Assembly: GCA_002439805.1 (NCBI GenBank)
Contig: DJPQ01000011.1
Coordinates: 1 to 7,217 of the forward strand
Length of the DNA: 7,217 nucleotides
Origin: Bacteroidales bacterium UBA6408
Lineage (GTDB): Bacteria; Bacteroidota; Bacteroidia; Bacteroidales; UBA932
Direction: 5' to 3'
Shown: one piece after another, positions 5,675-7,217 of the stretch
Layout: every line of letters begins with the position of its first letter
How positions within the stretch are numbered: the stretch's first letter is position 1
Made by a program: the position numbers and the translations under genes
Notes under the pieces: generated by a model
Database searches by the model: none
The model's input: only the letters and a program-made list of their open reading frames with translations
Told to the model about the DNA's origin: nothing

Positions 5675-6367
5675 ATGAAATTAATTCAAGGTGTTCTTTT
5701 TCAGGATTTCTACTCCGATAAAAAGAAATCTGACCGGTCGTCTTCACTCGATTTGCGGAATACAAAGATTCTGAATCTCCATTGGCATAGTGGGTTTCAA
5801 ACTGATGGACGGGAAGAACTTCCTCAGGTGTCTGCATTCAATGCAGCGCTGCCAGACAGTTTTATTTCCTTCTCGGACAGGCGTAAAATGCTGTTTTCTT
5901 GTGGTGTTCATTGTTATCTGTACGACTACAAGATTGAATCTGTGTGGAATACCCCGTCCAGTGCCATATCATGTTTGAGAAAGTACCAATGCGTAATAGC
6001 CCCGGATTTCTCTGTGTTTGTTGATATGCCTCGTGCATTGAATGTATGGAACATTTATCGCAACAGGTGGGTTGCTTCATATTGGCAAAGTGAAGGCATA
6101 AATGTGATTCCGTCGGCAAGTTGGGGTAATGTCGATTCTTTTGAGTATTGCTTTGACGGACTGCCGGAGAACAGTGTAATTTCCGTGGGGCACGTAGCCG
6201 TGGGAAGAGATTCGAGTTATCGGAAATTGTATCGTTTGGGCATCGAGACGCTGATAGAAAGGAAGCATCCGGATAAACTGATTGTGTATGGAGAACCTCT
6301 TGGTTTTTATCCCGAGACTGAGGTGGTTTATGTGGAAGGAAAGATTCAACAACTGAGAAAGATATGA
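5675..6367 (+). CDS. DUF4417 domain-containing protein
   Basis: The 230-residue protein carries the hallmarks of the DUF4417 family, whose biochemical role is unknown. These are VHCYLYDYKIESVWNTP (78-94), CVIAPDFSVFVDMPRA (106-121), WNIYRNRWVASYWQ (125-138), VIPSASWG (144-151), FEYCFDGLP (156-164), VGHVAVGRD (171-179) and KLIVYG (201-206). From general knowledge, members are often found on phages, plasmids and other mobile DNA. The first 70 residues, including FSDRR just before the core, vary in the family. There is no signal peptide or membrane span, so it is probably cytoplasmic. The ATG at 5675 lies in a very A+T-rich leader with no Shine-Dalgarno. Its TGA overlaps the next start in an ATGA, so the two genes are probably translationally coupled. 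Base composition is lower in G+C than metG and murB, consistent with transfer. Confidence 0.85.
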   Translation: MKLIQGVLFQDFYSDKKKSDRSSSLDLRNTKILNLHWHSGFQTDGREELPQVSAFNAALPDSFISFSDRRKMLFSCGVHCYLYDYKIESVWNTPSSAISCLRKYQCVIAPDFSVFVDMPRALNVWNIYRNRWVASYWQSEGINVIPSASWGNVDSFEYCFDGLPENSVISVGHVAVGRDSSYRKLYRLGIETLIERKHPDKLIVYGEPLGFYPETEVVYVEGKIQQLRKI

Positions 6368-6765
6368 AAAATACGAATATGGTAGAAAATGATCAGTTCC
6401 CTATAAAGGATAAAGAACTGTTTGAGAGAATGAAAGCAGAGGCAAGGACTGCCAATGAGAAGGAATTCTTTGAAAGAATGTGCTATAAGGAACAGCATGA
6501 GTTCCCGGTGTCTACATTTGATGTCATATTGTCTGAAGACGACAATAGGGATGGATTGTATTTCGTAAAGTGTTATTATAGCGAATACATTGTCGGAATA
6601 AATAGACCTGACAAAAGAATGAAGCTTGATTACATTCCATCGTCACTGCAAGACGCATTGGATGTAGATTTGTTTCCTCTTCTGAACTTGCATTTAAGCT
6701 TGTTGGAGTGGTTTCGGAAATATGACTATAGGGGTGTAAGATATGACTATGAATGGGAGGAATAG
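6364..6765 (+). CDS. Acidic protein of unknown function, possible immunity-type partner (133 aa)
   Basis: I do not recognise this protein. It begins MKNTNMVENDQFPIKDKELF, followed by a charged helical part (ERMKAEARTANEKEFFERM) and a strand-rich part (FPVSTFDVILSEDDNRDGLYFVKCYYSEYIVGI). A Leu-rich helix comes next (LQDALDVDLFPLLNLHLSLLEWFRKY), and the end is very acidic and aromatic (YRGVRYDYEWEE). It has no signal peptide or membrane segment. The start overlaps the stop of the DUF4417 gene by 4 bases (ATGA); M6, 15 bases further on, is an alternative start. The next frame opens 2 bases after its stop. Small, acidic, cytoplasmic and directly beside a toxin-like frame is a common profile for immunity proteins, but here the proposal rests on position and composition only. 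Confidence 0.7.
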   Translation: MKNTNMVENDQFPIKDKELFERMKAEARTANEKEFFERMCYKEQHEFPVSTFDVILSEDDNRDGLYFVKCYYSEYIVGINRPDKRMKLDYIPSSLQDALDVDLFPLLNLHLSLLEWFRKYDYRGVRYDYEWEE

Positions 6766-6767
6766 TT

Positions 6768-7190
6768 ATGGGCGGACAACGTGAATATATTCATTCGGGC
6801 GGATTTTCCCAATACTTGTATCATTAGGTAGGTGAGACACTTTCTGCCAATGGCGAGGTCGGGAAAGTGATAGATAAAACAGGAGACGGGCGGTCACATG
6901 ACGGACTTCCCAAATACTCAAATACATCCAAAGTGTATTTTAAGTTAGATGATGTCTCAAGAATGGTCGAGCAGGCTCGTGTTTATGAAAACAGGCGTGT
7001 GGCTTTCGATTTTGACTGGGGACATAATCATGGAGAATTTCACGTTGGGGTAGTTCATGTGCACGAGTGGTATCTGAATAAGAACGGCAAATGGACGAGA
7101 AGCGGCAATCCTCGCCTTATGAATGATTCCGAAATGAAAAAATATGGCGAACTTTTCAAGAAAGCCAACCCCAATGTGAAATTCCGGTAA
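6768..7190 (+). pseudogene. Amber-interrupted toxin-like His-rich domain protein
   Basis: An ATG at 6768, 2 bases after the preceding stop, opens MGGQREYIHSGGFSQYLYH and then meets TAG at 6825-6827. The same frame continues without a stop to TAA at 7188-7190, so one base change would give a single 140-residue protein. The downstream part contains IDKTGDGRSHDGLPKYSNTS, a strand pair (KVYFKLD, RVAFDFDWG), a His cluster (GHNHGEFHVGVVHVHEW, with five histidines) and the tail KKYGELFKKANPNVKFR. The body resembles tip domains seen at the C-termini of polymorphic toxins and RHS-like proteins; the histidines could be catalytic or metal-binding, but I cannot name the activity. Restart at GTG 6867, preceded by GAGG and GGGAAA, would yield a 107-residue protein lacking only the N-terminus. 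Stop-codon readthrough is another possibility; no downstream gene is seen in the remaining 27 bases. Confidence 0.65.
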
Positions 7191-7217
7191 GACTTACTTC
7201 GCTCCTTTGCGGCGGTT

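Overview
The window looks like chromosome from a member of the Bacteroidetes, most likely order Bacteroidales; I cannot fix the genus. The reasons are a single-chain methionyl-tRNA synthetase with a fused C-terminal tRNA-binding domain, a DnaG-like C-terminus of the Bacteroidetes kind, weak Shine-Dalgarno signals, a promoter matching the Bacteroidetes TTG / TAnnTTTG pattern, and a remnant of the AAA ATPase/DUF4143 family that is abundant in Bacteroidales.

Layout. Bases 1-255 are the 3' end of a gene, probably dnaG (DNA primase). metG (368-2572) and murB (2733-3857) follow, both visibly G+C-rich housekeeping genes for translation and peptidoglycan precursor synthesis. The gap before metG holds a triple 16-bp tandem repeat. 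The gap between metG and murB holds an imperfect palindromic element that may be a dispersed repeat. murB carries two additions in its reading frame: a 21-bp tandem duplication, and a short repeat-like insertion encoding CHFERSEKS. After murB comes a cluster of TTGCACGAT-type inverted repeats (3866-3956) that probably serves as terminator and/or operator. It runs into a decayed AAA ATPase gene (3913-4767) that has lost its P-loop N-terminus and an internal segment but is still an open frame.

From about 4768 onward the base composition becomes A+T-rich and the content is accessory: a 329-base gene-free stretch with switchable inverted repeats and a promoter; a small conserved-looking protein of unknown function (5097-5489); a structured 185-base gap; a DUF4417-family protein (5675-6367) overlapping by 4 bases a 133-residue acidic protein (6364-6765); and, 2 bases later, a reading frame with an in-frame amber codon (6768-7190) whose His-rich body looks like a polymorphic-toxin tip domain. 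The last three genes are tightly packed and read as one operon. A working idea, not proven, is that this is a small horizontally acquired cassette in which the 133-residue protein or the DUF4417 protein accompanies, and may neutralise, a toxin-like module now interrupted by a stop codon.
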